NCBI GenBank assembly: GCA_012931725.1 | Contig: CM022946.1 | Coordinates: 73,274,269-73,338,268 of the forward strand | Source of the DNA: Litsea cubeba | Taxonomy: Eukaryota; Streptophyta; Magnoliopsida; Laurales; Lauraceae | Direction of reading: 5' to 3' | Length of the DNA stretch: 64,000 nucleotides | Part shown: positions 1-11,631 of the stretch, one piece after another | How the letters are laid out: every line of letters begins with the position of its first letter | How positions within the stretch are numbered: position 1 is the stretch's first letter | Notes under the pieces: generated by a model | Databases searched by the model: none | Told to the model about the DNA's origin: nothing | What the model saw: the letters and a program-made list of their open reading frames with translations, nothing else | Made by a program: the position numbers and the translations under genes

Positions 1-1653
1 TTTATTTTGCAACTCCTTTTTCTTGGCTTCTGATTGGCCGGAGGAGATTGAGGGCATTTAATCTCTTTTAATCGCCATGATGGGAGGAGTTTCATGGGTT
101 AAATGCCATGAATCTCTTGACTTGTAACTCCCGGATGCTTGCTTCTGATTGGTCCGTCCAAAGAAATGGATTAATGACTGTAATAAAGTTAGTCAATTAA
201 TCACATTAAGTGGTCGCCGAGCATCTGAAGAGTCGCGGGCCGTGCCGCGTCTTTTGGGATTCTTCTGGTGATGATCATCGATGGATCTTCATGTAGATCG
301 ACATCAGATGACCATGTAATTTCAGGTGTTTGTTGCCAACAGCGGGTCGGTGCCATCAGTCCTGTCGATTTCTTGATCGGTCGGGTAGAAAGCACACTTT
401 TTTTGGTTGACCGGGCGGCGATCAATATTGTTTTCAATACTCTTGATGATTGACCCGTGTTTTGGACGGATGTCAGAGGATTTGGTGTCTCAAAAGTATG
501 AATTTTGGAAAGTACCAGAGGCTGGGCGCTTCGAATCGCGAAAACCGGGGTTTCCGGGGCCTTCCCGGCGACCCCGGGCTCCAAGGTCGCCGTCGACCTT
601 GGGCCAGGGTCGCAGGGGTCTGCGACCCTGGGGGGGTTTTCCCCCCTTTGTATCCCGTTTTGTGTCCGTTTTTGCTGTTTTTCGATTCTTTTTTCTTCTG
701 TATTTTTCCTTGACATTTTGACCATTTATTGGCCTGATTTCTTTGTAGGAAACCTGATGAGAATCCTTGCATTTTATTTTGCAAAGTTTCCAATTTCCTG
801 AGAAAGCCGAAGACTTTGTCGCGCAGAGCTGCTGATTTTCCGTCAGAAGCTGAAACTGGGTCAAACGATGTCGGAATGACCTGAAATTTGGTGTGAAGCC
901 TCCTGAGCAATAAATAAGACCAACCATAGGCTTTTGTTTGAGTTTTGAAGCCGTTTGGGGACCTATCACCAGTAGACTTGCTTTTGTCGCGATGAAGATG
1001 TCGCGGTTTGATGTGCGGTCAACCGATGTCCGATTGACTTGAAATTTGACAGGGAACCTATTCGAGTCATTTTAAGATGATCCATAGGCTCTGTCTTGGA
1101 AACCATGGTCCCGGAGAGCTTTTACCACCGAGAGGCCTGATTTGGCTTCCGAGCGTCAAACTATGGTCAAATGTTGTCGAAATGTCCTGAAATTTGACGT
1201 GTAGCCCTTTATAAGCATTTTGAAGCCGTCCATGTGCTCTATCTGAAGAGTAATGGCCTCGGTGGTTCTCACCGCCGAGAGGCTTGATTTAGCTGTTCGA
1301 GGGTTGATGTAGGGTCAAACGTTGTCGGTTTGACTCGAAACTTGACGTGGAGCCTTTTGGAAGTATTTTGAGACCATCCATCGGCTCTAATCGAAGATTT
1401 GGTGTCTCCGATGCGTTTGCCGCCGAGAGCTCCTCTTTAGCTGTCGGAGAAGCGAAGTTAGGCCAAATGATTTTGAAATGGCCCGTAACTTCTTGTGTAC
1501 TCCTCTTTTGGCTGTCTTGAAGGATCTTGCAGTTTTTGTTTGATTCTGACAAGATTTGATTTTTGGAAGTGGCATTGCCTATTTATGGCAGGTTGCGACT
1601 TCATGTAGCTCTTTGGATCTTGAAGAGGCAAAGTGACATTTTTGGTGTCAACA
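1..1653 (-). mobile_element. LTR A of the Tat family (partial, U3 side)
   Basis: Homologous to 26220-27830, 61547-63173 and, reversed, 40330-41820. Read on the minus strand the LTR begins TGTTGACACC (complement of 1644-1653) directly after a purine tract, so this is the U3 end. The TATA box and U5 end seen in copies B, C and D lie left of the window. The LTR points away from gag-pol, which is the wrong way for its own 5' LTR. Confidence 0.8.
859..1460. repeat. U3 tandem repeats, about 150 bp x 4
   Basis: Units start near 859, 1017, 1164 and 1312 (spacing 158, 147, 148). Each opens with a GGTCAAA-like string, then a GACCTGAAATTTG-like string, then a CATAGGCTC or CATCGGCTC-like string. They are diverged copies. 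The same block occurs in LTRs B, C and D. Upstream tandem repeats of this kind are common in plant LTR U3 regions and may act as enhancers; that role is inferred. Confidence 0.7.
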
Positions 1654-1668
1654 AATGCCCCCTCGAGG
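1654..1668 (-). other. Polypurine tract next to LTR A
   Basis: On the minus strand a CTCGAGGGGGCATT-type purine-rich run lies immediately before TGTTGACACC. This is the expected plus-strand primer (PPT) of a 3' LTR. It faces gag-pol, so the LTR/PPT unit is inverted relative to the gene beside it. Confidence 0.75.
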
Positions 1669-1887
1669 TACAGCAAAGAGTTGCTTAACTTTTGTAGTCG
1701 ATGTGCCTCGAAGAGATTTTTGAAGGAGAGGCTGTGACTTGACCAAGAGTCTTTGAGCAGTCTTTCTTTTTGGTATTTGTAGCCTTTTGAGCTTCCAGGG
1801 GAATTTTATGGTAGTGAAAAGGATCACGTATCATCTCGAGGCAAAGTTTTGAAGATGACATCAGGGATGTGGATTTGGGTTTTGACC

Positions 1888-2110
1888 TTGTGACCTAACA
1901 GGCTATATGTGGCAGGTTAGGGGGTCGGGTTTGGTTTTGATCGTGTGACCCAACAAGCTGTATGTGGAATGTTGGGGGATCAATTTTGGTTTTGATCTTG
2001 TGACCTAACAGGCTATATGTGGCAAGTGAGGGGATCAGGTTTTGGTTTTTGGTTTTGGTCTTGTGACCCAACAAGCTGTATGTGGCAAGTTAGGGGACCA
2101 GGATTTGGTT
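1888..2110. repeat. Tandem repeats 53-60 bp x 4 beside the PPT
   Basis: Each unit has the core TTGTGACCTAACAGGCT or TGACCCAACAAGCTG followed by TATGTGGCA and a GGTTTTGGTTTTGA-like tail. Present in all four copies of the module (about 28070-28215, 39880-40100 reversed, 63405-63615), so it predates their separation. Confidence 0.75.
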
Positions 2111-2841
2111 TGATTTTTGTGGAATGTCAATTTCAAGATTTTGGCTCAATTTGGTATCTGAGGCTGGATGCTTTGATTTTTGGAAGCTCATGGGGCTTGG
2201 AATTCTCTTTTGTATGGTCGAATCAACTCAAAATAGGCATGGAACATTTTTGTATGCTCTTGGTAAGAGGGGTTTCTCTTTGACTAAAAGCCCGAAATTT
2301 TTTTTTTTTTTTTTTTGTGTGCCTAGGTGGTCAAACCTGGCTCATATGGGCTAACCCATGGGACCTTAAGCTTTTGAAATGGCTTAGATCTCATATGGTG
2401 TCATTTTTGTAAAGAATATCCAAAAATATCTCATTTGGATAGAGAATATCTAAGAATATCTTTACTTGGAGAGAATATCTCATATTCCCTTTATTTTGGG
2501 ATAGGATATCTCAAGATATCTTTCTTTTGGGAAAGAATCCTTCATTGATCCTATCTTTTGGGAGAAAATCTCTCATTGATTTCTTTTTGGGAGAAAATCC
2601 TTCAAGATATCTTTCTTTTGGGAAAGAATCTTTCTAATCTCTTTCTTTTGGTAAGGTTACTAATTAGTAACACTTACCTCTTTCTTCTTTCCTTCTTTGG
2701 TTTGCTCTCTTCTAGAAAAGCAAGGAGGAGGTTGGATCTCTTGCTCTTATTACTTTCTTTTGCAATAATCTCAAGAGGGCTTCAAGACCAAGAGTCCTTC
2801 TTCTTCAAGATCTTCAAGACTTTTCTTCTTCTTCTCCATCA

Positions 2842-2851
2842 ATGGCTTCAA
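2842..2851 (+). other. Short coding exon 1 copy (ATG plus donor)
   Basis: ATGGCTTCAA followed by a GTAAGT donor, aligning with the PMD exon 1 at 28913-28922. Here the sequence downstream is gag-pol, not PMD. No acceptor that would join it in frame to gag was identified. Confidence 0.45.
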
Positions 2852-2997
2852 GTAAGTTCCCTTTTTCAAGAAAACTCTATTGTAGGAAAAAAAGTTCCTT
2901 TTTTTTTGTTTCTTTTTTTTTTCTTTTTTTTTTTCCACGTGTTTTCCTCTCTTTTTTTCACACGTTTTTTTTTCTTCTTCTTTTTTTTTTTGTTTGT

Positions 2998-3040
2998 GGG
3001 CCGTACGGACAGATCCGTACGGATCTGGCCGTACGGCCTG
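2998..3040. repeat. CCGTACGG palindrome cluster
   Basis: Three CCGTACGG octamers within about 40 bases, nested in longer inverted repeats (GATCCGTACGGATC in the middle, GGCCGTACGG on both flanks). Repeated at 29090-29130 and, partly decayed, at 38927-38972. It lies in what is intron 1 of the PMD gene in copy 2. Confidence 0.8.
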
Positions 3041-3080
3041 TGGGCCAAGAGTCCTTCTTCTTCAAGATCTTCAAGATCTT

Positions 3081-3462
3081 CCTGTTCGACTAAGGTTTTG
3101 GGCCATCGTTTCTCTTCGATGAGTTCATTAAAGATCTAGAAAAAAAAACAAAAAAAAAAACAAAAAATCAGATTTTTCATTTTGGATTCAAAATTGAGAA
3201 ACCTTGATCATTTCCTATCGTTCATCGTGCTTGCAAAAATGTTGAGCCTGTTCGACTAAGGTTTTGGGCCATCGTTTCTCTTCAATGAGTTCATTAAAGA
3301 TCTAAAAAAATAAATAAAAAATCAGATTTTTCATTTTGGATTCAAAATTGAGACACCTTGATCCTTTCCTATCGTTCATCGTGCTTGCAGAAATGTTGAG
3401 CCTGTTCGACTAAGGTTTTGGGCCATCGTTTCTCTTCGATGAGTTCATTAAAGATCTAAAAT
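3081..3462. repeat. Leader tandem repeat, about 160 bp x 2.4
   Basis: Copies start at 3081, 3247 and 3401 with CCTGTTCGACTAAGG. Each contains GGGCCATCG, GATGAGTTCATTAAAGATCT, an A-rich run, then TTGAGCC. The A-run length explains the unequal spacing (166 and 154). The CTTGCAGAAATGTTGAGCC core resembles the repeats in PMD intron 1 at 29397-29530. Confidence 0.8.
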
Positions 3463-3829
3463 ATATATATAAAAAGACATAGACCACTAAGGTTAAACCA
3501 ACTGCGTTCTTTGATCATGGTTAATTCAAGAAAAGCCTTATCCAGAGTGTGGACACAGCTTGACTGTTCTAGGCAAGGGTCCTCCAAACGGGTTCATTAA
3601 GTAATCTTACCCTTACCTGGGGGCAATTCTATCAATCGAGATTCCATAAGACCGGGTTAGGAGGCCTATGTGTACTCTCTCTTCTTTTAAATAAAATTTT
3701 TTCAAAATAAATTTTTTAAAAATAAAACTTTTAAAATAAAAAATAAAAAAAAATCTCAAAAAAAAAAATCTTAAAAAAAAAATAAATAAAAAAAGATTTT
3801 TTTTAAAAAAATCTTGAAAAAAAAAACTT
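3463..3829. other. Leader spacer, A-rich
   Basis: No gene. 3480-3680 is ordinary sequence and 3680-3829 is a low-complexity run of A-rich and AAATTTT-like blocks. Nothing here resembles a tRNA-complementary primer site. Confidence 0.5.
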
Positions 3830-4110
3830 CCATCATTTTGGGTTTAGATTGGAGAAATCTTGGTCTTCTCCTTTCTGAGCACTGGTGCTCACGGAAATCG
3901 CTAAGCCCGTGTTCAGATTGGAGTGCCTTTTGCACTCTTTGATGAACCTGATATTGACCTTTCAAAAACAAACTCGTCATTTTTTTATTCAGATCCGAGA
4001 AATTATGGTTCATTTCTTTCTGAGCACTGGCGCTCGCGGAAATCGTTGAGCCCGTGTTCAGATTGGAATACCATCTACTCTCTTTGATGAATCCAATCTT
4101 GACCTTTCAA
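3830..4110. repeat. Leader repeat, about 150 bp x 2
   Basis: Two copies (about 3830-3965 and 3978-4110) share CTTTCTGAGCACTGG, GCTCACGG or GCTCGCGG, then AGCCCGTGTTCAGATTGGA, a CTCTTTGATGAA string and CTTGACCTTTCAAAA. The GCTCGCGG-to-GAGCCC core is again related to the PMD intron 1 repeats. Confidence 0.75.
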
Positions 4111-4502
4111 AATAGAGAATCTCATCTCATGGATGCGGTCTCCAAACATTTCTGTCTAGTAGTACTAGTACACCCTTTCAGGGTCTACTGTATTCGCGAC
4201 CGGCACATTTGTAACTCCAACTTTATATTCTTCTTATCTCGAGTAAGCTCTGCTTCTCGATAAGTCAAATTTAAGTTCACAATTGCTTCTAGCAGTCGCT
4301 GGGATGCTCATTCTGGGCTTACCATACCTGCGATCAGAACAATTGTACCCTCTATGGCGTTTTGCCTTCTTCATATTGCTTGGGTCATCTCCCTCGAGCA
4401 ATTTGAAAAGACAAGACCATAGAACTTCCCATTTATGATCATTATATTCTTGTGATTACTAATGGATTTGGTCTTGTTTCATAAACTTTTCAAAAACTAA
4501 CA

Positions 4503-5455
4503 ATGGCAGCTTCACTAACCATTACCTTCGACGAGAACAAGCACCAACTCATGCTTCAACAGAAGCAAACTACGCGCACCTACAAGCGCCCCATCAGCTG
4601 CCGAAGTGTGAACTCCCTCGGCAACTCTTTGAGCTCCGGGTCGACCTCGACTCCCCAGACTATTGTCTTTGGGACGCTGGGACCATTCCCACTTCCCGAG
4701 GAACAAACTGCTCCCTCCAACAAGTAGAAACTCGCCTCTCAACGTGTCACGACCGTGACACCAAAGGAGAGCACCAGAAGGCCTGAAGCCCGTGGCAGCC
4801 CCATGAAGCCTCGACCGGCAACGACCAGGTTTATCCCAAGACTTGGTCCCCAAGACCTTCACCAAAACAAAGAAAGTCCCAAACATCCACTAAGCCAGCA
4901 TTCCTGGCCCCACTCAAGGAGAACCAGTTCTACCCTCTTGCTTACATGAAAGAGGAGAGACCCATCTCCAATCTGACTCTCAAGTCAACCCAGCATGAGC
5001 TGGCTTGTTCCTACAAGCCCAAAATCAAGTCATGCATCACAAGGCCTCTGCAAGCACCTGCTAAGGCCTACAAACCTGCAGTTCGACCCTTCATCTCTAC
5101 AGGGGCCGAACTCCAAAAATTCAAAGCTTCGCTGCAACAGGTGAAAGACAGGGTTCGCATCCTGTCCTTGCCCAGCTACAAAGAAGACAGGCTCGGCTGC
5201 TGCGCCCGAGGGAGCACATCCTTCATCGTCAAAGCCCAGCCAGAGCTGACCGAAGCTCAAATTGCTCGTCGTATACGCCGCCGCGCGTTGTATCGGCAAA
5301 AGAGACTAGAGAAGCAACCCAGCCTCCTACACGTCAAGTCTCTCCCAAATGGGTCGAAAAAGATAGACCCAACCAAGTTGCTGCTGTCCATATGGTTGGA
5401 AAAACCAGAAGACGCCAAAAGTCAGCAACAAAAATCCATGTCCGACGTCCGATGA
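4503..5455 (+). pseudogene. Region upstream of gag, broken ORFs
   Basis: Two open stretches, 4503-4727 and 4946-5455, in different frames. The second is rich in Lys and Arg with an RRIRRRALYRQKRLEKQ basic patch. I recognise no domain. Position suggests a 5' extension of gag or an accessory leader ORF. No other copy in the window contains it, so conservation cannot be judged. Confidence 0.35.
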
Positions 5456-5607
5456 CCCACAGCGTCTCCAGGGCAAGAAGACATTCCGAAGAATCCCCTG
5501 CTCCTTCAAGCAAAGGATGGCAGAGTGATCCTTCCTCAAGCTCTTCTTAAAAAAGAATGAGCCCCAGCTCAGTCACCAGGACAGTTTCTTCGTTCGAATC
5601 ACGAAGG

Positions 5608-8503
5608 ATGAACGTCTTGGCTACAAATTCTGAGCCACCACCCCGCAATCCACCTCAAGATGATGCGATCACCCGCATCCAGCAGTTGGAACAAGGCCAC
5701 TAGAGGATTGAAACTCTGATGGAAAACCTTCTCCTCGCCTTCCAAAATCAGGCGAACAATGAACCTCCTCCGAATCATCAAGACGATGAGGTAAATGGAG
5801 AAGAAACTGACTCACGTGCCCTTACCAAAAAGGACGTAGACAGTATCCTCGCCAAAGCAAAAGAAAAGGATATACTCAAGGAGCATGGGATCAAGCCACC
5901 ATATCCCTTATGGATGGACTCGGTCCCGTTCCCCACCAAATTCAAGCATCCTACTCTCCAAACATATACGGGGACAGGATCAGCCAGACAGCACATCATG
6001 TACTTCAAGATCCTAACGGGAGCTATCGCAGATCAAGATGCACTCAAGATCCGCCTCTTTGCAAGTACCCTAAAAGGTACGGCCTTCGATTGGTACTCCA
6101 CTCTGCCGGAGGACTCGATCCAAAACTGGGCCATGCTAGAGACACGCTTCCTGACTCACTTCAAAGGTGAGGATCATCCCGCTACTATGTCTCAGCTGTG
6201 CAACCTAAAATAGGGGGAGAATGAGTCAACATATGACTTCATTCACAAGTGGAAAGCAATGGCATACAAATGCTCTAATGTATTGCCACAAGCGTTGCTA
6301 GTCGACATCTGCCGAAACAACATGAGAGCCAGAATCCGCTCCATGATCATCGGTAACAAATCAAAAAACCTGGGAGAACTCCCAGAAGTTTCCATGGAAG
6401 CTGAAACGGTGATTAAAGACCTCAACAGTCAGAAATCATCAAGAAAAGAGCCAACCACCATTGCAACCTCTAAACCAAAGAAGAAAAAGGTCCTCAATGT
6501 GCAGACCAAGTCAGCTCCTCAGCCACCAAAGAAAGCTGGAAACAAAGCTGCGGGTAAGAGACCTGAACTCTCAGATGCCTTCAAAAAACGAGTAGAGAAG
6601 AAATACCCGTTTGATGAAGATGTTGATGAAATCTTCGGGGCTCTTGTGGCAAACGGCAAGCTCACCTTGCCTGAATCAAAAAGACCGGGTGATGTTGGCA
6701 AAACCAATGATCCTCGGTACTGTCCATATCACCAGATGATCTCGCATCCTTTCAATCAATGCTTCGTTGTGAGGGAGAAAATAAACGAGATGTGGAAAAA
6801 CGGAGTCATCACCTTTGACAAAAACTATGGGTCTGCCTCCGTCAACATGGTGACATGTGGACAAATATCAAAATCACCGAAGAAGAAGATCACTACTTCC
6901 TTCAAGGTGATAAACTCAATTCAAGCGTCCGAGGAACTGGTTCCTTACCCGACACCAGACGGACAACCCATATGGGTACATCCCGATCTCCTGGAAGATG
7001 AAAATTGGAAGGTCGTGAAAACAAAGCCTACAGCTCAACAGCGAAGGCAGGCTAGGAAACATCTCCTCAAGCTCAAACGGCAAGAGAAGACCCAGCCAAA
7101 ACAAGAAGTCAAAGAAAAGGCACAGGCTTCCTCTACCGCTTCACTGGAGGCAGCAAAAACATCCCTTCCAGAGACTTCAAAGGGGGTAAGAAAATTCACT
7201 CTCAGTGATTTCATGCCACCTCAATTCAAAGAAGCCACGTGCAGGAGGTATCATACTCTTGTAATTCGGTAGTTGGATTCTCCATTGATGGATACGAGTC
7301 CAGCGACACCGATGATGGATTCGAATCCAACTACACAAACGAGTGGGAGGAGTCTCTTGAAATAGGAGAATATCTCTCCAATGAAGAATGGGTTCTTGAG
7401 TCTCATCTTATGCCAGTAATCTGGTATAACCCCCTATAGCCACAAGGATCCTGGTCTGATGATGAAGAAGACCAAGAGGCTGTACAAGAAAATGTTGTTG
7501 AACCAGCACCCCTCATTGCTCCAGTGGAAATCAACAATGTTGAGCCATAAAGAGCTGGTGAAGAAGAAGATTTGGCTCCCATGCCTGATCTTGAAGAATA
7601 TGCAAGGATCTTGCAACGTCTCGCTCTAGAACAAGAGCAAGACCGCGTCAACGAGCCTCCTTGCAATTCAGAGCCTGAAGTCCCTGATGACCATCAGGTA
7701 CATCCTCCCTTAACTCCTGAAAATGGAGAAAATTGCTGGATAGACGATCCTCTTACATCCGAGGATGAGTCTGACTCCGATCAGGCAGCGTCTCCTATCA
7801 GAGCTTCCTGTAATGTGATAATTCGGGATTATAACTCTTCCGAAGCATCGTCTGATGAGAGCAGTTACACTCCGGCGACGCCTTGCAATGTATCTTCTGG
7901 AGCCACCTCATCTCACGTGACTTTCACTGAGATGACACCATCTCAGGTTTCTTCTCCTGAGACTGTGACTTCAAAGTTCACACCCTTCCTGACTGAAGAA
8001 TTCCCAGCTATTGATGCTTGGGACGATGAATTGGTCAACGAAGAAGAAAGGTTGCTGGATGCTGTTCAGGACTTGTTCCCGAAAAATGCTCTGTGTAACA
8101 CAATCACTGAGGATGGCAACTCTGCTGCTGATACATCCTCAGCAAATGAAAAACGACAGCCTCTTGATCCTGAAGACAATCTTCCAAACGAAGACCCTTC
8201 TCAAGAGCTCTCGAAGTTGGTAGAGGCACCCGCTCTGGCTGGGACTACCACAAAAATTACAACCAATCTTCCTTTACATATGTAAATCCTTCGGGAAAAG
8301 ATGTTATAAGCGCCCCTAGTGGCAACAATGATGAACATGCAGGCCCTAAGGAGGCTTTCAAGTATGACTGGATTGAACACTTCAAGCACATACCTGCACG
8401 TCTGGACATCCTAGATTTGTTGCGAATGTCTCCGCACACTCGTGATAATCTCATTTCAGAATTACAAAAGCTGAATGAGGATGTCGACAAACATGCCCCG
8501 TAA
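5608..8503 (+). pseudogene. gag: Gag polyprotein of Tat-family copy 1
   Basis: Retrotransposon capsid region. The best start is ATG 5608. The capsid core (about 5930-6260) includes FDWYSTLPEDSIQNW and continues to a DFIHKW motif; a basic linker and a HPFNQCFVVREKI segment follow. The C-terminal part is acidic. In-frame stops lie at 5701, 6211, 7437 and 7548, with frame changes near 7240-7260 and 8205. The minus-strand copy at 56028-58181 has the extra base that keeps the frame open at the 8205 position, so that change is a one-base deletion here. The 7437 TAG is shared by both copies. Confidence 0.8.
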
Positions 8504-9097
8504 GTCCTCCAAATTGAAATGGATTACCGAGTAAAAAACTCATAAGCTTCCTCAAAGGGAGAAAAGAAGAAAACTGAGGGATCATGCATTGAATTCCTCT
8601 CGGTTAAAAAAGCAGCTAGTGCAACCATCGCCTTCACAAAGGATGACCTCCTACTTGGCGAAACCAAGCACAATCGACCCCTGTACTTCACAGGGTACAT
8701 CAAGGAAATGACTATGCACAGAGCTCAGATCGACCCGGGTTCTGCACTCAACCTCATCTCCACTTCGGCTCTCGAAAAGTTGGGCATCCCACCCAGCAAG
8801 CTGAGCCACACATCTGTATCTATCTTTGGATACGATGGGAGTACTCAAAGGCCTATCGGCAAAATAAGGTTCAAGTTGCAGACTGGTGATCTTATCTCTG
8901 AGGTCACTGTGTATGTAATAAAAACCCCTTCTTGCTACAACATCCATCTCGGACGCCCCTGGATCCACGAGAATGGTGTTGTCCCTTCAACTCTACATCA
9001 GTGCATCAAGTTTGTTGACGACGATGGCATGATACATCGAGTCTTTGTGGACAGAAAACCCTTCAAAGGTAAAGAAGTCCACTTCGCAGACTCATGA
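8504..9097 (+). pseudogene. Aspartic protease domain, copy 1
   Basis: Pepsin-like retroviral-type protease that would cut the polyprotein. The active-site stretch is IDPGSALNLIS (about 8729-8761), the plant gypsy variant of D-S/T-G, followed by a hydrophobic VTVYVIK strand and the HLGRPWIH motif (about 8941-8973). Same frame as the end of gag; stops at 8501 and 8543 precede it. The ORF closes at 9097 and the polyprotein frame changes there. Confidence 0.75.
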
Positions 9098-10404
9098 TGT
9101 ATGAAGGTGAAAAAGTAGAAGTGGAGAAGCACACAGCACCCTTTGTCGAAAATCTCCAGAAAGATAAAGGTAAGGCTCCTCAACAATCACCGGAAGAAAA
9201 CAAACCATCCGGTAAATCCGAAGAGAGCATTCAAACTCCCTTCATCATCTCCCTCAAACCTTCAAAGCCTTTGGTCATCACAACTAAAGTGATGAAGGCA
9301 AAACAAAAGTCTGGGGGCAAATTTGTTATCTCTTTCATGTCTATCTTGCAAGATAAGGATTCGGATTCAGAGCCAGAAGACGACACATCGTCAAGCCAAG
9401 CTGATACTCAACAAGTTCAGCCTGCTCTTACTCCAATGGAGACAACTTCTGAAATAGAAGATCCTACGTCAGCTTCCTTCGTTGTTCCAGCAACTTCAGC
9501 AAAGGAAAAATCGATCTTCTTCCATAGATCGGACGCCTCTTCATCAAACTCCATGCTTGAACCTTTCCAAAATGAAGGTATGCCTCAACTATCCTTATAT
9601 AGTTCTGTGGCTCAAGCTATTATGAAGAAAATGGGCTATGACGCTCAAAACCTAGTCGGTTTGGGAGAAAGACGCGGTATTCTCACGCCATTGGGGCCCG
9701 TCTTGACCAAAAGCCAGCTGGAAGATTGGAGACTCTACGGCTATGTAGAAAAGCCTTCACACGGGTTAGGGTATGATCCCGACACTCCCCTGAGACAGTT
9801 GACACAAAGGCTTAAAAGTCAATATACTGACCAAGCCTCAACATCTCAAGTCCATGAAGACATCGATCTCCCTGGATATCTCTTTGATGAGTCACCTGAC
9901 AAAGATCCAGGAAGCTCATCCAATTGGCACGATTTCAACGAAAATGAAGAGGAGTTGTCTGATGGTACAGGCATGTGGTCTTCTGACCCAGAAGAACCCT
10001 CATCCCCAAAAGAAGTAGCCTACTTCGACCCGATTTCAACAGGTGATTGGGATCATCTCATAACAAGCCTTGGGAAAATTACCGATCAAGAAAACCCGTG
10101 GAAAAAAACAAAACCTTGGTCTGGAAATGCCCTTGAAACCCCAGAAGGTTTCGTTGAGCTGGAAGCCTCCAAAAATATTATGGAGGAACCACCTTCGAAC
10201 CTTCCAACAGAAGATCCTATTCAAAAGATAGACTTGGGAACACCAAATAACCCACGTCCTGTATTCATAAGCAAGAATATAAAGGATGATGAGTTACCCG
10301 AGTATGTCGCCTTTCTTCATGAGTTCGTTGATTGCTTTGCATGGTCTTATGCTGAAATGCCTGGTTTAGACCCCAAAATAGCGGTCCATAAACTCAATCT
10401 TTAA
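9094..10404 (+). pseudogene. Protease-RT linker with G-patch-like motif
   Basis: Low-complexity acidic and Ser-rich linker. At about 9611-9690 a G-patch-like segment is seen (AQAIMKKMGYD, then LVGLG and RRGI), a nucleic-acid-binding glycine motif reported in some plant gypsy polyproteins between protease and RT. The end of this segment (DDELPEYVAFL, FVDCFAWSY) is the conserved lead-in to RT. Stop TAA at 10402 where copy 2 has CAA. Confidence 0.65.
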
Positions 10405-11631
10405 GAAGACATCAAGCCTGTCAAGCAGGGCCAAAGAAGATTCCGTCCAGATGTGAAAGATAAAATTGAACAAGAAGTTCAAAAACTCAAAAGCGTCGGC
10501 TTCATCCATGAGGAACAACATCCTGAATGGTTGGCCAACATTGTCCCCGTGATGAAGAAAAACGGGCAGATCAGGGTCTGTATTGACTATAGAGACCTGA
10601 ATGGCGCATGCTCTAAAGATGAATTTCCGCTCCCCATACAAGAGGTAATGATTGATAATACCTGTGGATTTGAGCGAATGACATTCATGGATGGTTTCTC
10701 TGGCTACAATCAAATAAAGATGCATCCTGAAGATGAAAAACATACATCTTTTCGGACCCCATTTGGCGTGTATTATTACACTGCCATGCCATTTGGTCTG
10801 AAAAATGCTGGTGCCACATATCAAAGGGCTATGATGAAGATATTCCAAGATCTGCAGCACAAGACAGTTGAATGTTACGTTGATGACCTCGCCGTCAAAC
10901 GCAAAAGAAAAGAAGATCATATCGAAGACCTTCGAGAAGTCTTCCTCCGGCTTCTCAAACACAAACTACGAATGAATCCTTTGAAATGCTTCTCCGGCGT
11001 CTCGTCGGGTAAGTTCATCGGATTCCTAGTTCGGAAAGCTGGAATAGAGCTTGACCCCATAAAAGTCATAGCCATTCTAGAAATTACCTCTCCAAGAACC
11101 TTGAGAGAACTCAAAGGGCTTCAAGGGAGATTGGCCTACATCAGACGGTTCATCTCCAATCTTTCGGGGAAATGCTGTCCATTCTCCCGGTTGATGAAAA
11201 AAGGTGTAAATTTTGTCTGGGATGCTGACTGTGAAGCTGCTTTCCAAGATATCAAGTCATACCTGACAAAACCTCCAGTGTTAGCTGCTCCTACCACTGG
11301 AAAACCATTCATCTTGTACACAAGAGCCCTTGATCACTCTTTAGGAGCTCTGCTTGCGCAAGAAAATGATCAAAGAAAAGAAGCTGCTCTATATTACCTC
11401 AGCCACATGCTAGTAGGTGCAGAGCATCGCTACTCTCCAGTCGAAAAAGAATGTCTTGCAGTGATGTTCGCCGTACAAAAGCTGCATCACTACTTGCTTT
11501 CCAACACAGTCTACCTAGTCTCAAGGGTCAACCTCTTGAAGGTCCTTGTCGCAAAGGCAGGTTCTCTCAATGCTCGACTGGCAAAATGGTCCATCCTTCT
11601 GTCACAATTTGATGTTAGGTATGTACCATAA
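10405..11631 (+). pseudogene. pol: Reverse transcriptase and first RNase H, copy 1
   Basis: RT palm and fingers are readable: RVCIDYRDLNGAC, MTFMDGFSGYNQIKM, FRTPFGVYYY, MPFGLKNAGATYQRAM and the catalytic YVDD (10876-10887). RNase H follows with LYTRALDHSLGALLAQ and the VEKECLAVMFAVQKLHHYL block. The frame is intact across this segment but bounded by TAA at 10402 and 11629; both codons are CAA in copy 2. Confidence 0.9.

Larger units (their letters stand above)
1669..3060 (+). promoter_or_regulatory. PMD-type promoter module, copy A
   Basis: Homologous to 27846-29145 and, reversed, to 38930-40314. It contains 53-60 bp tandem repeats, a TATA position, a short pyrimidine-rich leader, an ATG with splice donor and a palindrome cluster. 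In copy 2 this module starts the PMD gene; here it sits upstream of gag-pol. The TATA has changed to TCTAGAAAAG (2711-2720) where copies B and C keep TCTATAAAAG. After about 3050 the sequence jumps to a second copy of the leader string at 3049-3076, which looks like a recombination joint. Confidence 0.6.

Noticed and set aside
2866..3048. Lys-rich or Phe-rich ORFs in the T-run regions (also 28913-29341 and 38760-39110)
   Set aside because: They are translations of homopolymer and low-complexity intron sequence; no codon structure or domain.
8270..8290. Programmed frameshift between gag and protease
   Set aside because: The reversed gag copy at 56028-58181 has one more base about 75 bases upstream and keeps a single frame, so copy 1 simply lost a base.
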